A stretch of 33,138 bases of DNA, from the NCBI GenBank assembly GCA_905233215.1, contig CAJODC010000011.1, positions 1-33,138 on the forward strand, in the 5' to 3' direction. This document shows, piece by piece, positions 8,726 to 16,764 of this stretch (the first letter of the stretch is position 1; every line of letters starts with the position of its first letter). Source of the DNA: an uncultured Synergistales bacterium (lineage in GTDB: Bacteria > Synergistota > Synergistia > Synergistales > Aminobacteriaceae). Below the pieces are notes generated by a model. It had not been told where the DNA came from, did no database searches, and worked only from the letters and a program-made list of their open reading frames with translations. Made by a program: the position numbers and the translations under genes.

Positions 8726-9584
8726 AACATTCATCAAAATTTTGTCGTGGCTTTCCTTCTTCACCGTGTCATTCGGTATATTGTCGCTGGTAATCTTTCT
8801 GATAATTCGTGGAATTTCATCGCTGAATTTGAGACTCATTTTCGGTACTGTTCCGATTCTTGAGGCTGTTACGGGGGCGCGTCCTGTGTGGGACGGAATA
8901 TGGCCAGCGATGGCCGGGACATTGCTTCTGCTTTTCGTGACAATGGCGATCGTCATCGTTCCGGGAATATCATGCGGATTGTGGCTGTCATGCTTTGCGA
9001 GTGAGAGAGGCCGTTCTGTTGTCGGCGAATGCGTGAACGTTCTAGCCGGTATTCCTTCAATCGTTATGGGCTTGTTCGGTCTCGAAGTAATCATACTGCT
9101 TCGTCGTACATTCTTGCCAAACGGGAAAACCTGCCTTCTTCTTTCGGCATTCTGTCTGGCTGTACTTGTCATGCCCGCTCTTGTTACTGCAGTACGTTCG
9201 GCGGCTGATTCAGTTCCTCACGGCCTCAAAGTTACGGCTTACGCTCTCGGAATGTCGGAGGCTCAGACCGTCCGTCACATAATCATTCCTTCCGCTGCAC
9301 CGGGAATTTTGGGAGGAGTCATTCTCGCAATGGGCCGGGCTATGGAAGACACTGCCGTTATCATGCTGACAGGAGCTGTCGCCAACGCTGGACTGCCTAC
9401 AGGGCTGACGGGGAAATTCGAGGCTCTTCCGTTCAGAATATATTACACGTCAGCACAGTACACGGGAGCGGAAGAACTTGCGCAAGGTTTCGGGACGGCA
9501 TTGCTTCTTCTGCTGATGTCTGAGACTCTGCTGATTACGGCGAGGATTTTACAGCGTCGTCTTCTGCGTAAATGGAGGGGTTAA
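8715..9584 (+). CDS. pstA: Phosphate ABC transporter permease PstA
   Basis: PstA is the second permease subunit of the phosphate importer. It has about six membrane segments, a periplasmic loop after the first helix, and an EAA loop reading AYALGMSEAQTVRHIIIPSA. This is followed by the family-typical GGVILAMGRAMEDTAVIMLT, where GR-x-x-xDTA is a conserved Pst permease feature. The length is 289 residues. The ATG at 8715 lies inside the 3' end of pstC (11-nt overlap), and pstB begins 2 nt after the pstA stop if its TTG start is right. This tight packing implies coordinated translation. Confidence 0.9.
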   Translation: MKRETFIKILSWLSFFTVSFGILSLVIFLIIRGISSLNLRLIFGTVPILEAVTGARPVWDGIWPAMAGTLLLLFVTMAIVIVPGISCGLWLSCFASERGRSVVGECVNVLAGIPSIVMGLFGLEVIILLRRTFLPNGKTCLLLSAFCLAVLVMPALVTAVRSAADSVPHGLKVTAYALGMSEAQTVRHIIIPSAAPGILGGVILAMGRAMEDTAVIMLTGAVANAGLPTGLTGKFEALPFRIYYTSAQYTGAEELAQGFGTALLLLLMSETLLITARILQRRLLRKWRG

Positions 9585-9586
9585 TC

Positions 9587-10333
9587 TTGAATTGCGTTAA
9601 GATGTCAGGACTTTGCGTATCATTCGGAAATCGTGAGATTCTTCACAGTATTGATGCTGAATTTCCAGCGAAAAAAGTGAGCGTCGTTCTTGGCCGGTCC
9701 GGGTGTGGAAAATCGACTTTGTTGCGTTCTGTAAACAGACTCAACGAATGTTTTGACGGCTGTAAAGTTTCGGGCAATGTTCAGATTTTACTCGGCGGAA
9801 TTATGTCTGACGTGTCAAAATATCCATTGCCTGAACTGAGACGGCGTGCCGGAATGGTCTTTCAGTCGCCAAATCCTTTACCGTTAAGCGTAAGGAAAAA
9901 CATCACTCTTCCTTCAGAGCTAGCATTCGGTCTGAAGGGGCGAGAAAGTGATGAACTGATGCGTGAAGTTTTGGAGCTTTCCGGCTTATGGGAGGAAGTG
10001 AAAGACAGGTTAGACGCACCGGCGGCGAGTCTTTCTGGCGGTCAGCAGCAGAGGCTGTGTATATCAAGAGCACTTGCATTGAGGCCGGAAGTTTTGCTGC
10101 TTGATGAGCCAACAGCATCGCTTGACAGTTCAGCGTCAGGAAAAATTGAGGAGATGATCTCGGCAGTGAAGGAGAATGTTTCAGTGATAATGGTATCTCA
10201 CAGTTTGCAACAGGCTGTGAGGCTTGCGGATTACGCTGTTGTTCTTGAGGACGGGAAAGTACTTTGTGATTTTGACGGTGATGGATTGGCCAGAGCGGTT
10301 GATGACGGCTCATTGATTCGGCGTGCGTTTTGA
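9587..10333 (+). CDS. pstB: Phosphate ABC transporter ATP-binding protein PstB
   Basis: PstB is the cytoplasmic ATPase that powers PstSCA. The Walker A motif LGRSGCGKSTLL is followed by the PstB-specific SVNRLNE. The other ATPase motifs are a Q-loop in MVFQSPNPLPLSVRKNI, the signature LSGGQQQRL, Walker B with LLLDEPTASLD, and an H-loop in VSHSLQQA. I chose the TTG at 9587 because GGAGGGG (9574-9580) lies 6 nt upstream. An in-frame ATG at 9572 overlaps that site and the pstA stop. With this start it has 248 residues, typical of PstB. No phoU, phoR or phoB is next to the operon. Glycosyltransferase genes follow after 17 nt. Confidence 0.92.
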   Translation: MNCVKMSGLCVSFGNREILHSIDAEFPAKKVSVVLGRSGCGKSTLLRSVNRLNECFDGCKVSGNVQILLGGIMSDVSKYPLPELRRRAGMVFQSPNPLPLSVRKNITLPSELAFGLKGRESDELMREVLELSGLWEEVKDRLDAPAASLSGGQQQRLCISRALALRPEVLLLDEPTASLDSSASGKIEEMISAVKENVSVIMVSHSLQQAVRLADYAVVLEDGKVLCDFDGDGLARAVDDGSLIRRAF

Positions 10334-10350
10334 TTAAGAAAGGACACACA

Positions 10351-11136
10351 ATGTACATCGAAAAGTTATCGCTCTACGTCATCGCAATGAACGAAGAGGA
10401 ACGCCTGCCTCGAACGCTTGAGTCAGCGAAAAATCTCGTTGATGAGATTGTTGTTGTCGACTCAGGAAGCACTGACAGAACGGAAGAGATCGCAAAATCT
10501 TACGGAGCGAGATTCATTTTCCACGAATGGGAGTCTGTCGGACATCAGGTTAAATTCGCTGAGGAACAGTGCGAATATGACTGGGTGCTGAGGCTTGACG
10601 CTGACGAGGTGATACCCGAAGCGTTAGCCGAAGAGATTTCACGCATCAGACTCAACGGCGATAAAGACGGCTACATTCTTCCGATAGGCGAAGTATACCC
10701 GGGAATGAGGCACGCCAACAGATGGGTGAAGCACTACAAGCAGATAAGGCTCTACAACCGCAGGGCGTGGACGATGAGCGGTCTTGTCGGCCATGACGCT
10801 GTTGTCAAAGCGAAGGACAACGCTACAAAGGGAAAGTGCAGAAACCTGATAGACCATTATTCTTTTATGTCTCTTCATAAGGCTGTCGACAAATACAATC
10901 TTGAGTCGGACAGGCTTGCTTCTCGTTCAGTTGAACAGGGCAAAAATTATTCCGCTTGGAGATTATTGGGCTGTTCAACGCTTGAGTTCTTGAAATTCTA
11001 CGTGCTTGACAGATTTTTTTTACTGGGCTGGTGGGGCTTCATTCACAGCGTAAATGTCTCGTACTTGAGATTTTTGAAGTTTGCTAAATTTTACGAACAT
11101 GAACAATTTAATCAGCGTGATAATCCCGGCCTATAA
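10351..11136 (+). CDS. Family 2 glycosyltransferase, WaaE-like
   Basis: This is a GT-A fold glycosyltransferase of the LPS-core WaaE/KdtX type (often annotated as lipopolysaccharide core beta-glucosyltransferase), acting on the cytoplasmic face of the inner membrane. The N-terminal motif LYVIAMNEEERLPRTLESA is followed by IVVVDSGSTDRTEEIA (nucleotide-sugar binding), then the metal-binding DxD in LRLDADEVIP. The region with RHANRWVKHYKQIRLYNRRAW matches the WaaE acceptor side. The length is 261 residues. I start it at ATG 10351 (AAGAAAGGA upstream) rather than the earlier in-frame ATT. The actual acceptor, core oligosaccharide or another surface glycan, is not determinable. It overlaps the next glycosyltransferase by 38 nt. 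Confidence 0.85.
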   Translation: MYIEKLSLYVIAMNEEERLPRTLESAKNLVDEIVVVDSGSTDRTEEIAKSYGARFIFHEWESVGHQVKFAEEQCEYDWVLRLDADEVIPEALAEEISRIRLNGDKDGYILPIGEVYPGMRHANRWVKHYKQIRLYNRRAWTMSGLVGHDAVVKAKDNATKGKCRNLIDHYSFMSLHKAVDKYNLESDRLASRSVEQGKNYSAWRLLGCSTLEFLKFYVLDRFFLLGWWGFIHSVNVSYLRFLKFAKFYEHEQFNQRDNPGL

Positions 11137-12100
11137 TGCCGCTTCAAGGTTAAGGCCGTGTCTTGAGAGCGTGATTGCTCAAGATTACGACAACATTGAG
11201 ATAATTTTTGTCGATGATTTTTCGAGTGATGACACGTTGAGAATTGCCAGCGAAATTCTACAGTCATCAAAACGAAACTTCACTATCCTGACCAACGAAC
11301 GCAATAAGGGCGTAAGTGCTTCGAGGAACAGAGGTATTCTTTCGGCAAAAGGAAAATATATCTGCTTCGTTGATGCTGATGATTTTGTGCGTGAAAATTT
11401 CGTGTCATCTCTTCATGAGACTGTAACACAAAACGATTGTCAGGTTTCATTCTGCGGTTATGTTGACAATTTTTGCGACGGAAGGCCCGATGTTGAAATA
11501 ATTTCGGCTGACTGTGAACCCCGTGTGCTTAACGGTGAAGATATTATCCTGAGAAAATATTTACTGCCGTTATGGTGCTGTATGTATGACGCTGACTTTC
11601 TGAGGAAGTTCGGCATCAAGTTTCTTGAGGGCTGCAATTCCGGCGAAGATGTCGACTTCGTAACAAGAGTCATGTGCAGGGCTGAACGTGTCAGCTTTAC
11701 CGATGAATTTCTTTACGTTTACGTTCATCATGCCGAGATGGGATCTCTGCGAGGCAATGACACGAGGGACAAGAAGATTTCACGCTACGAACACAACACG
11801 AACGCTCAACGCTCAACGGCTGAATATCTTGCCGAACACGCTAAGTCAAAAGCCCTCAAAGACATGGCCGGAAGAGTGTTAATGCCTTATGCTTCAATCA
11901 GAGAAATCACGCTTTCTGTGATGAAAGATGACAGAGCAAGCTACAAGACTCTCACTCACAATGAAAAGAACGTGAAAATTTTACGCAGGGCATTAAGTTT
12001 TTTCACACTGAAGGAAGCTCCAGAAATTTTTGTGAAAGCACTTTTGATTTTGTTCTTTCCGGGAATTTATTTCATCATCAGGAAAATTCAAGGCATCTGA
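11099..12100 (+). CDS. Family 2 glycosyltransferase
   Basis: This is a GT-A glycosyltransferase, probably in surface polysaccharide or LPS synthesis. The N-terminus has ISVIIPAYNAASRLRPCLES and IIFVDDFSSDDTL for nucleotide-sugar binding. The metal-binding motif is in CFVDADDFV, and the later GEDVDFVTRVM matches the catalytic ED of GT2 enzymes. A hydrophobic C-terminal segment (ALLILFFPGIYFII) could peripherally anchor it in the membrane. I chose ATG at 11099, inside the 3' end of the preceding glycosyltransferase, over a TTG at 11081. The length is 333 residues. It is the last gene of the + strand block and converges on the SRP RNA gene, whose 3' end lies about 10 nt away. Confidence 0.87.
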   Translation: MNNLISVIIPAYNAASRLRPCLESVIAQDYDNIEIIFVDDFSSDDTLRIASEILQSSKRNFTILTNERNKGVSASRNRGILSAKGKYICFVDADDFVRENFVSSLHETVTQNDCQVSFCGYVDNFCDGRPDVEIISADCEPRVLNGEDIILRKYLLPLWCCMYDADFLRKFGIKFLEGCNSGEDVDFVTRVMCRAERVSFTDEFLYVYVHHAEMGSLRGNDTRDKKISRYEHNTNAQRSTAEYLAEHAKSKALKDMAGRVLMPYASIREITLSVMKDDRASYKTLTHNEKNVKILRRALSFFTLKEAPEIFVKALLILFFPGIYFIIRKIQGI

Positions 12101-12110
12101 GCAGTAAAGT

Positions 12111-12204
12111 GTCCGGTGTTCAATGGCACCCGGAAAATTCTGCTTAGTGCTGCCTCGTTCCCGATCTGACACGGTTCGCAGGTTTCCGCCGCACTGAGCC
12201 GGAC
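12111..12204 (-). ncRNA. ffs: Signal recognition particle RNA (4.5S-like, ffs)
   Basis: Read on the minus strand, the sequence carries the universally conserved SRP RNA apical domain. GTCAGATCGGGAACGAGGCAGC corresponds to the canonical GTCAGGTCCGGAAGGAAGCAGC: a GGAA tetraloop closed by UCG/CGA, with the Ffh-binding symmetric loop next to it. The flanking GCGAACC and CACTAAGC match the usual context. The termini GTCCGG (12204-12199) and CCGGAC (12116-12111) pair to close a single ~94-nt hairpin. This is the small bacterial form that lacks the Alu domain. It lies 18 nt downstream of zapA on the same strand and may be cotranscribed, or may use a weak promoter inside the end of zapA (TAGAAT at about 12220-12215). 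Exact ends are estimated from the pairing. Confidence 0.9.
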
Positions 12205-12221
12205 AGGGATATTCTATCACA

Positions 12222-12461
12222 TTATCCGTCAATCTTCTCAAGAATTTTTTTGAGTTTACCGTTGACCGAGTCAAGACTGTAAGCGAGTCTCAGACAGGTA
12301 ACAAGCAATAAATCTTCCTGTCTAGCTCCCTTGACTATTTCACCGCAGGCATCGTTGATGATAGCTTTTACCCTGTCAAGTTCATCGTTATCAAGAGGCG
12401 TATTCACCGTGTAGCTTTCCTTGCCTATTGTCAGAAAAACATTTCGTGCGTTTCTCATCAT
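12222..12461 (-). CDS. zapA: ZapA-like cell division protein
   Basis: ZapA is a small cytoplasmic protein that binds and crosslinks FtsZ filaments at the division ring. The 79 residues show the family pattern: an N-terminal beta hairpin (VFLTIGKESYTV), the helix with DNDELDRVKAIINDA, then the long C-terminal helix with RQEDLLLVTCLRLAYSLDSV and a charged end. This corresponds to the ZapA section usually containing the conserved L-x-x-x-A-L-x-x-A-x-x pattern. Placement downstream of pheST is a recurring location for zapA in bacteria. Two consecutive ATG codons (12461 and 12458) are possible starts; AAGGTGAT lies just upstream. It starts 6 nt after the stop of the preceding small coiled-coil gene. 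Confidence 0.8.
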   Translation of the reverse strand: MMRNARNVFLTIGKESYTVNTPLDNDELDRVKAIINDACGEIVKGARQEDLLLVTCLRLAYSLDSVNGKLKKILEKIDG

Positions 12462-12467
12462 TTCCTA

Positions 12468-12695
12468 TCACCTTATCATTAACATGTGTTCAAGCCTTGC
12501 TATTTTCTCGGAAGCTGCTGCGTTATCGGCTATGCTGTTCTGAAAGGCTCTGACAAAAGCCTTGTCATGTTCAAGAGTTCCTGTTGAAGTCCTGGAAAGT
12601 TCCCTGCGCAAAATATCGCGTTCATTCACGAGCTGTTCAACACGCTTCAAAATAGTGTCGGCAAAAAATTCTGTGTCGTTAAAACTGGCGGCCAT
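12468..12695 (-). CDS. Small coiled-coil protein upstream of zapA
   Basis: This is a 75-residue protein that I cannot assign to a family. It is almost entirely predicted helix, with heptad-like spacing of hydrophobics (ILKRVEQLVNERDILRREL and IARLEHMLMI) separated by a polar segment. It has no signal peptide and no membrane segment. Its position immediately before zapA (6-nt gap) suggests a cell-division partner, by analogy with coiled-coil division proteins, but that is inference only. Its ATG is unusual: the Shine-Dalgarno GAGAGGTGA is the 3' arm of the pheT terminator hairpin, and the T-run of that terminator is the spacer up to the start codon. Confidence 0.65.
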   Translation of the reverse strand: MAASFNDTEFFADTILKRVEQLVNERDILRRELSRTSTGTLEHDKAFVRAFQNSIADNAAASEKIARLEHMLMIR

Positions 12696-12734
12696 AAAAA
12701 AATCACCTCTCCGTTAATTGTAGCAGAGAGGTGA
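12696..12734 (-). terminator. pheT terminator overlapping the next gene's RBS
   Basis: On the minus strand the 9-nt arms TCACCTCTC (12734-12726) and GAGAGGTGA (12711-12703) pair perfectly around a 14-nt loop and are followed by seven T (12702-12696). This is a canonical intrinsic terminator 6 nt after the pheT stop. The last T is directly followed by the ATG (12695-12693) of the coiled-coil gene, and the 3' arm is its only plausible Shine-Dalgarno sequence. Confidence 0.85.
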
Positions 12735-12740
12735 AATTCT

Positions 12741-15146
12741 CTATCGTATTATGCAGCCTTTCCGCTTGAGATTTTCACGGACTGCGTTATGAACTGTCTC
12801 GACTTCCTCAACCGTGAGCGTTCTTTCGTTTGAACGGTAAGTCAAAGTGTAGGCAAGACTCCTGAAACCTTCCGGGATTCCCTTTCCTGTGTAAACGTCA
12901 AAGAGCCTCAAGCCCTCAAGAACGATCCCGTCAGAGGCAGACTCTTTCACGCATTCCCTGATGTCGTTCATTACGCTGTCGTTGCTCTTGTCGATTGAGA
13001 CCAAAAGCGAAATGTCCCTGAATGACGCTGGGAACGAACTTGAAGGAGTGAACGCAGGTTTTTTCCATTCAGAAAGCCCGGTAACGTCAATCTCGAAGAC
13101 ATACACGCCCGATACATCAAGTTCCTGCTCAATGGCGGGCTTCAATCTTCCAACAAAACCGACTTTCACTCCGTCAACAAAAATATCAGCCGTCTGTCCT
13201 GAGTGCATGAAATTTTCATGGCCTGAGACAAATTCAGCGTTATAGCCCCGTGAAGTGATGAGCGACTCGACATCGGCCTTGACGCTGTAGAAGTCATCGC
13301 TTCTGCTTCCGTTTGACGAGCGAGGGTCAGTACCATTGAAGACGAGTCCGGCAGCGTGTTCGGGTTCATTGTCGCCGATGAAAACACGCCCCTGCTCAAA
13401 GATTCTCACAGGTTCACGCCAGCCTGATGTTACGCTGACATTGAGTCCCGAAAGCAGGCCGGGCAATAACATCGTTCTCATTGCCATTTGATCACGGCTT
13501 ATAGGATTGGCGAGAGTGAGAGGTTTTGCGCGAACGTCATCGGGATTGAGCCGTAACTTTTCGGGGAAGTCCTCCGGCAAAAAGCTGTAAGTCAAAACTT
13601 CAGTGTATCCTCTCGGTATCAATGTGTTACGGACGAAACCGGCGAGTCTCATCGACTGTCCTACATCGGCACGCTTCGGCATCTCTCCGGGCAGTTTCTC
13701 CTCAGTGTCGTTGTAACCCCTGTAACGCCCGATCTCCTCGATCAAGTCTTCCTCAATCGTTATGTCAGGTCTCGAAGTAGGAGGCATGAATGAGCGTGAG
13801 TCTCCGTTGTCTTTGACCTGAGAAATTCCGAAGCCCTCAAGGATTTTGGCGGCCTCGTTCATGTTGTCCCAAGAGAGATAGACCGAGAGCTTTTTACGTG
13901 TCAACGTTACGGGACTCGGCTGCTTGATTTCGTTTTCTGCCGACAGGGGCTTATAGTCGACAACAGCTCCGCACCAGTCGCGCATCAGAGCAGTAGCGGC
14001 CATGAGAGCCGATTTGCTCAACGAAGGATCTACAGTCCTTGAGAATCTGAACGCCGCTTCAGAGTTTATGCCGAGTCTCCTTGAAGTGTGGCCGACTCTT
14101 ATCGGTGAGAAACTTGCGCTCTCAATAACGATAGTGCTTGTGTCATCGTGTATTCCTGTCTGTTCACCGCCCATTACGCCAGCCAAAGCGATGGCCTCTC
14201 CTCCGCTTGTGATGAGCATGTCGCGTTCGGTCAAAATTCTGTCCTTGCCGTCAAGAGTCATCATGTGTTCGCCTTCATGGGCTGACCTGACTATTATCTC
14301 TCTTGCCGGTAAAGTGTTGAGGTCGAAAGCGTGAAGGGGCTGACCCAGCATGAGCATGACATAATTCGTAACGTCAACGGCGTTGTTGATGGGTCTCATT
14401 CCGAGATGAGCGAGATCAATTTTCGCTGTCAACGGTGAGTCACCGATAGTCGCTCCCGTAGCGAGTCCGAGTCTGTAGGCGTAACAGTCTTTGTCGGGAA
14501 GCGAAATTTTCCCGAAGTCCTCCGTCCATTCTTTATCCTGTTTCAGGGGGCGTAACCATTCGGGAGTCTTGAGGGTTGATTTAGGGTACAAGCCTTTAAT
14601 CTCTCTTGCCATTCCGAGAAGGCTCAAAGTGTCGCCCCTGTTAGGAGTAATCGAAACGTCAAGTATAACGTCTCCGATGTGATAGAGACTCTCGGCCATG
14701 TCTCCCGGCCTTGCGTTGTTCGGGAGTATCAAGAGTCCTGAAGGGTCGTCAACGTCATGAAGTCCAAGCTCTTCGGCACTGAGCATCATTCCGTAACTGA
14801 GAACGCCGTGAAAGTCTCTCGTTCCCATAACAGTACCGTCAGGAAGCGTTGAGCCTTCACCGGCGTAGAAGACCATATCGCCCTTCTTCATGTTGTGTGC
14901 GCTGGTAACACAGACATGTTCGCCCGTTCCTGTGTTGAGATGAGCGACTGAATATTTCTGTTCTGACGGGTGAGTTTCGAGAGCGTCAATTCTTGCTGCC
15001 ACGACTCCGCGCATCTTCCCGGCTGTGTAGGTTATGCCTTCGACTTCTGAGCCTGAGAAAGTGAGTCTCTCTGCTAATTCTTCGGGAGTCAGTCCCAAAG
15101 GTTCAATGTCGATAAAATTCTTGAGAAGTTCAAGCGAAACTAACAT
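12741..15146 (-). CDS. pheT: Phenylalanyl-tRNA synthetase beta subunit
   Basis: This is the beta chain of the alpha2beta2 enzyme that charges tRNA-Phe; it contributes tRNA binding and the B3/B4 editing domain. The 801 residues run in the usual order: an N-terminal MLVSLELLKNFIDI segment, an EMAP/tRNA-binding OB domain at about 40-150 (with THPSEQKYSVAHLNTG), B3/B4 at about 210-390 (PINNAVDVTNYVMLMLGQPLHAFD), B5 at about 400-480 (FMPPTSRPDITIEEDLIEEI), the catalytic-like domain, and a C-terminal ferredoxin-fold anticodon-binding domain (PASFRDISLLVSID). The length is normal. Its ATG overlaps the end of pheS by 7 nt, so translation is probably coupled. A terminator follows directly. Confidence 0.97.
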   Translation of the reverse strand: MLVSLELLKNFIDIEPLGLTPEELAERLTFSGSEVEGITYTAGKMRGVVAARIDALETHPSEQKYSVAHLNTGTGEHVCVTSAHNMKKGDMVFYAGEGSTLPDGTVMGTRDFHGVLSYGMMLSAEELGLHDVDDPSGLLILPNNARPGDMAESLYHIGDVILDVSITPNRGDTLSLLGMAREIKGLYPKSTLKTPEWLRPLKQDKEWTEDFGKISLPDKDCYAYRLGLATGATIGDSPLTAKIDLAHLGMRPINNAVDVTNYVMLMLGQPLHAFDLNTLPAREIIVRSAHEGEHMMTLDGKDRILTERDMLITSGGEAIALAGVMGGEQTGIHDDTSTIVIESASFSPIRVGHTSRRLGINSEAAFRFSRTVDPSLSKSALMAATALMRDWCGAVVDYKPLSAENEIKQPSPVTLTRKKLSVYLSWDNMNEAAKILEGFGISQVKDNGDSRSFMPPTSRPDITIEEDLIEEIGRYRGYNDTEEKLPGEMPKRADVGQSMRLAGFVRNTLIPRGYTEVLTYSFLPEDFPEKLRLNPDDVRAKPLTLANPISRDQMAMRTMLLPGLLSGLNVSVTSGWREPVRIFEQGRVFIGDNEPEHAAGLVFNGTDPRSSNGSRSDDFYSVKADVESLITSRGYNAEFVSGHENFMHSGQTADIFVDGVKVGFVGRLKPAIEQELDVSGVYVFEIDVTGLSEWKKPAFTPSSSFPASFRDISLLVSIDKSNDSVMNDIRECVKESASDGIVLEGLRLFDVYTGKGIPEGFRSLAYTLTYRSNERTLTVEEVETVHNAVRENLKRKGCIIR

Positions 15147-16189
15147 TTCTCAGCACCTCCGAATCCTGACATGAAGTAAGAAACATTCCCGTCAAAGAGC
15201 AGTCTCAAATCACCGATGCCGTATTTCAGCATTGCCATTCTATCGAGACCGATACCGAAAGCGAAGCCGTTATACTTGTCGGGATCAATTTTGCCTGCCC
15301 TGATGACATTCGGGTGAACCATGCCCATTCCGACGACTTCGAGCCAGCCTGTACCGTGACAGACACGGCAGTGTTCATCATGGCCGGAACATTCGACACA
15401 CTCGATGTCAAGTTCCATTGAAGGCTCAGTGAATGGGAAGTAACTTGCTCTGAAACGATAGCGCAAAGTCTTTCCGAAAAATGCGTTCAACATTTCCGAC
15501 ATTGTGCCTTTCATTTCGCTGAACGGTACGTCTTTGTCGATTAACAGTCCTTCCATCTGGTTGAACATCGGCGAGTGAGTCGTGTCATTGTCGCGCCTGT
15601 AGACTTTTCCGGGACAAACGATCCTGAGCGGTGCGCCGTACTTTAACATTGATCTGACTTGGACGGGTGAAGTGTGAGTGCGTAAGAGTCTGCCGTCAGG
15701 AAGATAGAAAGTGTCCTGCATGTCTCTAGCCGGGTGCCACTTGGGAACATTGAGACACTCGAAGTTGTAGAAGTCCTCTTCGATTTCAGGGCCTGACGCT
15801 ACCGAATAGCCGAGTCCCTGCATGATGTCGGCGATCTCGTGCATTGTCTGCAATACCGGGTGAAAAGCTCCTGACGTTCTTCCTCTTGCGGGTAAAGTTA
15901 CGTCGATTCGTTCTGAGACTTCATGCTTTTCGTTCTCAGCGTCTCTGATTTTCCTGCCGGTAACTTCTAAATCCCGTTCGATTTCATCACGAAGGGTATT
16001 GACTTCTTGACCTGCTGATTTTCTCTGTTCGGGCGGTAATTTTCCGAGTGAACGAAGTAATTGTGTGAGTGTGCCTTTTTTGCCTGTGAATTTTACGCGG
16101 ATTTCGTCTAATTCCTGAAGAGTTGAAGCTGAAGCGAGGGACTCGGCGAAAGAATCCCTCACGGTTTTAACGTTAATATCTTCCGGCAT
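15140..16189 (-). CDS. pheS: Phenylalanyl-tRNA synthetase alpha subunit
   Basis: This is the catalytic subunit of phenylalanyl-tRNA synthetase, a class II enzyme. The N-terminal coiled coil (about residues 15-85) binds tRNA. The catalytic core then shows the class II motifs: GYSVASGPEIEEDFYNFECL, motif 2 with VYRRDNDTTHSPMFNQMEGL, and motif 3 with AFGIGLDRMAMLKYGI. The PFTEPSMELDI strand is typical of PheS. The length of 349 residues is as expected. The start codon shares one base with the rplT stop (TAATG), tying it to the ribosomal protein genes. The cysteines in ECVECSGHDEHCRVCHGTGW form a zinc-ribbon-like insertion seen in many PheS proteins. Confidence 0.98.
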   Translation of the reverse strand: MPEDINVKTVRDSFAESLASASTLQELDEIRVKFTGKKGTLTQLLRSLGKLPPEQRKSAGQEVNTLRDEIERDLEVTGRKIRDAENEKHEVSERIDVTLPARGRTSGAFHPVLQTMHEIADIMQGLGYSVASGPEIEEDFYNFECLNVPKWHPARDMQDTFYLPDGRLLRTHTSPVQVRSMLKYGAPLRIVCPGKVYRRDNDTTHSPMFNQMEGLLIDKDVPFSEMKGTMSEMLNAFFGKTLRYRFRASYFPFTEPSMELDIECVECSGHDEHCRVCHGTGWLEVVGMGMVHPNVIRAGKIDPDKYNGFAFGIGLDRMAMLKYGIGDLRLLFDGNVSYFMSGFGGAEKC

Positions 16190-16539
16190 TACTTAGCGGC
16201 CTTTACCTTTGCGACTAAATCACTGAAAGCTTTTGCGTCATTGATTGCCAGTTCGGAGAGCATTTTGCGGTTGAGAGTGATACCGGCTTTTTTGAGACCG
16301 TTCATGAAAACGCTGTAGCTCATTCCTTCGGCTCTGACTGCTGCGCTGATTCTGGTGATCCAGAGTTTTCGGAAATCTCTTTTCTTGCGCTTTCTGTCGC
16401 CATAAGCGCGTGAGAGTGCTGCCAGATATGCTTCTCTTGCTCTGCGGTAAACATTTTTGCGCTGACCCCAGTAACCTTTTGTGATGCTGAATAATTTTTT
16501 GCGCTTGTTATTGCTCTGTGATGCGCCTTTAACTCTCAT
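16189..16539 (-). CDS. rplT: 50S ribosomal protein L20
   Basis: L20 is a 23S rRNA-binding protein needed early in large-subunit assembly. In B. subtilis and E. coli it also represses its own operon by binding the leader mRNA. The 116 residues match the family throughout: a basic N-terminal tail, [39 protein letters not shown] (the most conserved segment) and [17 protein letters not shown]. The start ATG 16539 lies 18 nt after the rpmI stop with GGAG upstream. The 3' end overlaps pheS by one base. Confidence 0.98.
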   Translation of the reverse strand: MRVKGASQSNNKRKKLFSITKGYWGQRKNVYRRAREAYLAALSRAYGDRKRKKRDFRKLWITRISAAVRAEGMSYSVFMNGLKKAGITLNRKMLSELAINDAKAFSDLVAKVKAAK

Positions 16540-16557
16540 GGTCCCTCATTCTCCTTT

Positions 16558-16761
16558 CTAGTCGTAGGGGAGCAGATGCCTCATCTGCTCTGTGAGTGTC
16601 TCAGTTACGTAGCCAGTCTCTTTGAGTCTGCGCATACGTGAAGGCTTTTTGTGAACGAGAATGTGAGACCTGCTGCATTTTCTGTAGGCGAATTTGCCTG
16701 AAGCTGTTTTGAAGAAACGTTTTTTTGCGCCTGAATGTGATTTCAATTTCTGTTTGGCCAT
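16558..16761 (-). CDS. rpmI: 50S ribosomal protein L35
   Basis: L35 is a small basic protein of the large ribosomal subunit. The 67 residues carry the family pattern KLKSHSGAKKRFFKTASGKF, then HILVHKKPSRMRRLKETGYV and a C-terminal LLPY end. The length and the position between infC and rplT are the standard arrangement. It starts 3 nt after the infC stop, and its ribosome binding site lies inside the end of infC (GAAGAA/GGGGAAGAA region). Confidence 0.98.
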   Translation of the reverse strand: MAKQKLKSHSGAKKRFFKTASGKFAYRKCSRSHILVHKKPSRMRRLKETGYVTETLTEQMRHLLPYD

Positions 16762-16764
16762 TTT

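Noticed and set aside
12205-12245. Strong dedicated promoter for the SRP RNA
   Set aside because: TTGACG and TAGAAT/GATAAT words exist but their spacing (10 or 19 bp) is poor, so only a weak promoter or cotranscription with zapA can be proposed.
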